Shown here piece by piece: positions 40,333-40,409 of a DNA stretch of 40,409 bases (position 1 is its first letter; each line of letters opens with the position of its first letter). The translations under genes and the position numbers were made by a program. The DNA is from Trujillonella endophytica (GTDB taxonomy: Bacteria; Actinomycetota; Actinomycetes; Mycobacteriales; Geodermatophilaceae): positions 1-40,409 of the forward strand of contig NZ_JABGCI010000018.1 of NCBI RefSeq assembly GCF_019799905.1, read 5' to 3'. The notes below the pieces were generated by a model. It was not told the DNA's origin. It was given only the letters and a program-made list of their open reading frames with translations, and did no database searches.

Positions 40333-40409
40333 TCAGACGTTCTGCGGGAAGCCGAGGTCCAGGCCGCCGTGGCTGGGGTCCAGCCAGCGGGAGGTGACGA
40401 CCTTGCCGC
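40333..40409 (-). CDS. 3' end of an unidentified gene (runs off the window)
   Basis: The last 24 codons on the minus strand end VVTSRWLDPSHGGLDLGF and a short tail before the TGA at 40333-40335. Too short for a family; a dehydrogenase C-terminus is possible but unproven. Confidence 0.4.
   Translation of the reverse strand, partial: GKVVTSRWLDPSHGGLDLGFPQNV

Overview
The window is a high-GC stretch from an actinomycete. The signs are GTG starts, ATGA/GTGA stop-start overlaps, mycofactocin-type dehydrogenases, coenzyme F420 proteins, [3Fe-4S] P450 ferredoxins and FCD/GntR regulation. I cannot name the genus from sequence alone. No rRNA, tRNA, phage, transposase or CRISPR was seen. Nearly all of it reads as one large catabolic island for an oxygenated, probably alicyclic or terpenoid-like carboxylic compound, carrying two importers of its own.

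Layout. 1-2.6 kb: a truncated acyl-CoA dehydrogenase and an F420:NADP reductase (minus) diverge from an MFS transporter. 2.6-7.1 kb: a P450 ferredoxin diverges from P450 no. 1 and a mycofactocin-type SDR, followed by P450 no. 2 and a SnoaL-like protein. 7.1-11.9 kb (minus): a ribose-type ABC importer (binding protein, permease, double ATPase) followed by a second mycofactocin-type SDR. 12.2-15.7 kb (plus): five translationally coupled genes for an acyl-CoA ligase, a split MaoC hydratase pair, a hotdog thioesterase and a SnoaL-like protein. 15.7-27.5 kb (minus): twelve tightly packed genes starting with an acyl-CoA ligase, then acyl-CoA dehydrogenase, citramalyl-CoA-lyase-like CitE, MaoC, aldehyde dehydrogenase, family III CoA-transferase, SDR, amidohydrolase, a MenB/BadI-like crotonase, a second crotonase, a mycofactocin-type SDR and an acetyltransferase. 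27.6-32.2 kb (minus): a complete Liv-type ABC importer. 32.2-35.75 kb (minus): a crotonase remnant with duplicated terminators, a fourth mycofactocin-type SDR, a luciferase-like (F420/flavin) oxidoreductase and an acyl-CoA dehydrogenase. 35.9-38.6 kb (plus): thiolase, 3-hydroxyacyl-CoA dehydrogenase-like SDR and enoyl-CoA hydratase, a beta-oxidation trio. 38.7-40.4 kb: an FCD/GntR regulator (minus), a Bfd-like [2Fe-2S] protein, a small alpha-beta protein, and the 3' end of another gene.

How it may work (inference). Import by the two ABC systems and the MFS carrier; hydroxylation by the P450s; oxidation of the secondary alcohols by mycofactocin-linked SDRs; CoA activation by the two ligases or the CoA-transferase; ring cleavage by the BadI/MenB-like crotonase, or by a Baeyer-Villiger-like step of the luciferase-family enzyme; then beta-oxidation to acetyl/propionyl-CoA. 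A CaiB-MaoC-CitE set could handle a C5 branched dicarboxyl-CoA such as itaconyl/mesaconyl-CoA.

Regulation is the most unexpected layer. Six intergenic regions carry a related element around TGCAGGGTT (inverse AACCCTGCA), including the regulator's own promoter. The two promoters at the left edge instead share an almost identical 21-bp element with GATAA-GCA-TTATC symmetry. Two intergenic regions also hold long palindromes (CTAATCATGATTAG, AACTGTGCTCACAGTT). Together they suggest one coordinated, undescribed regulon.
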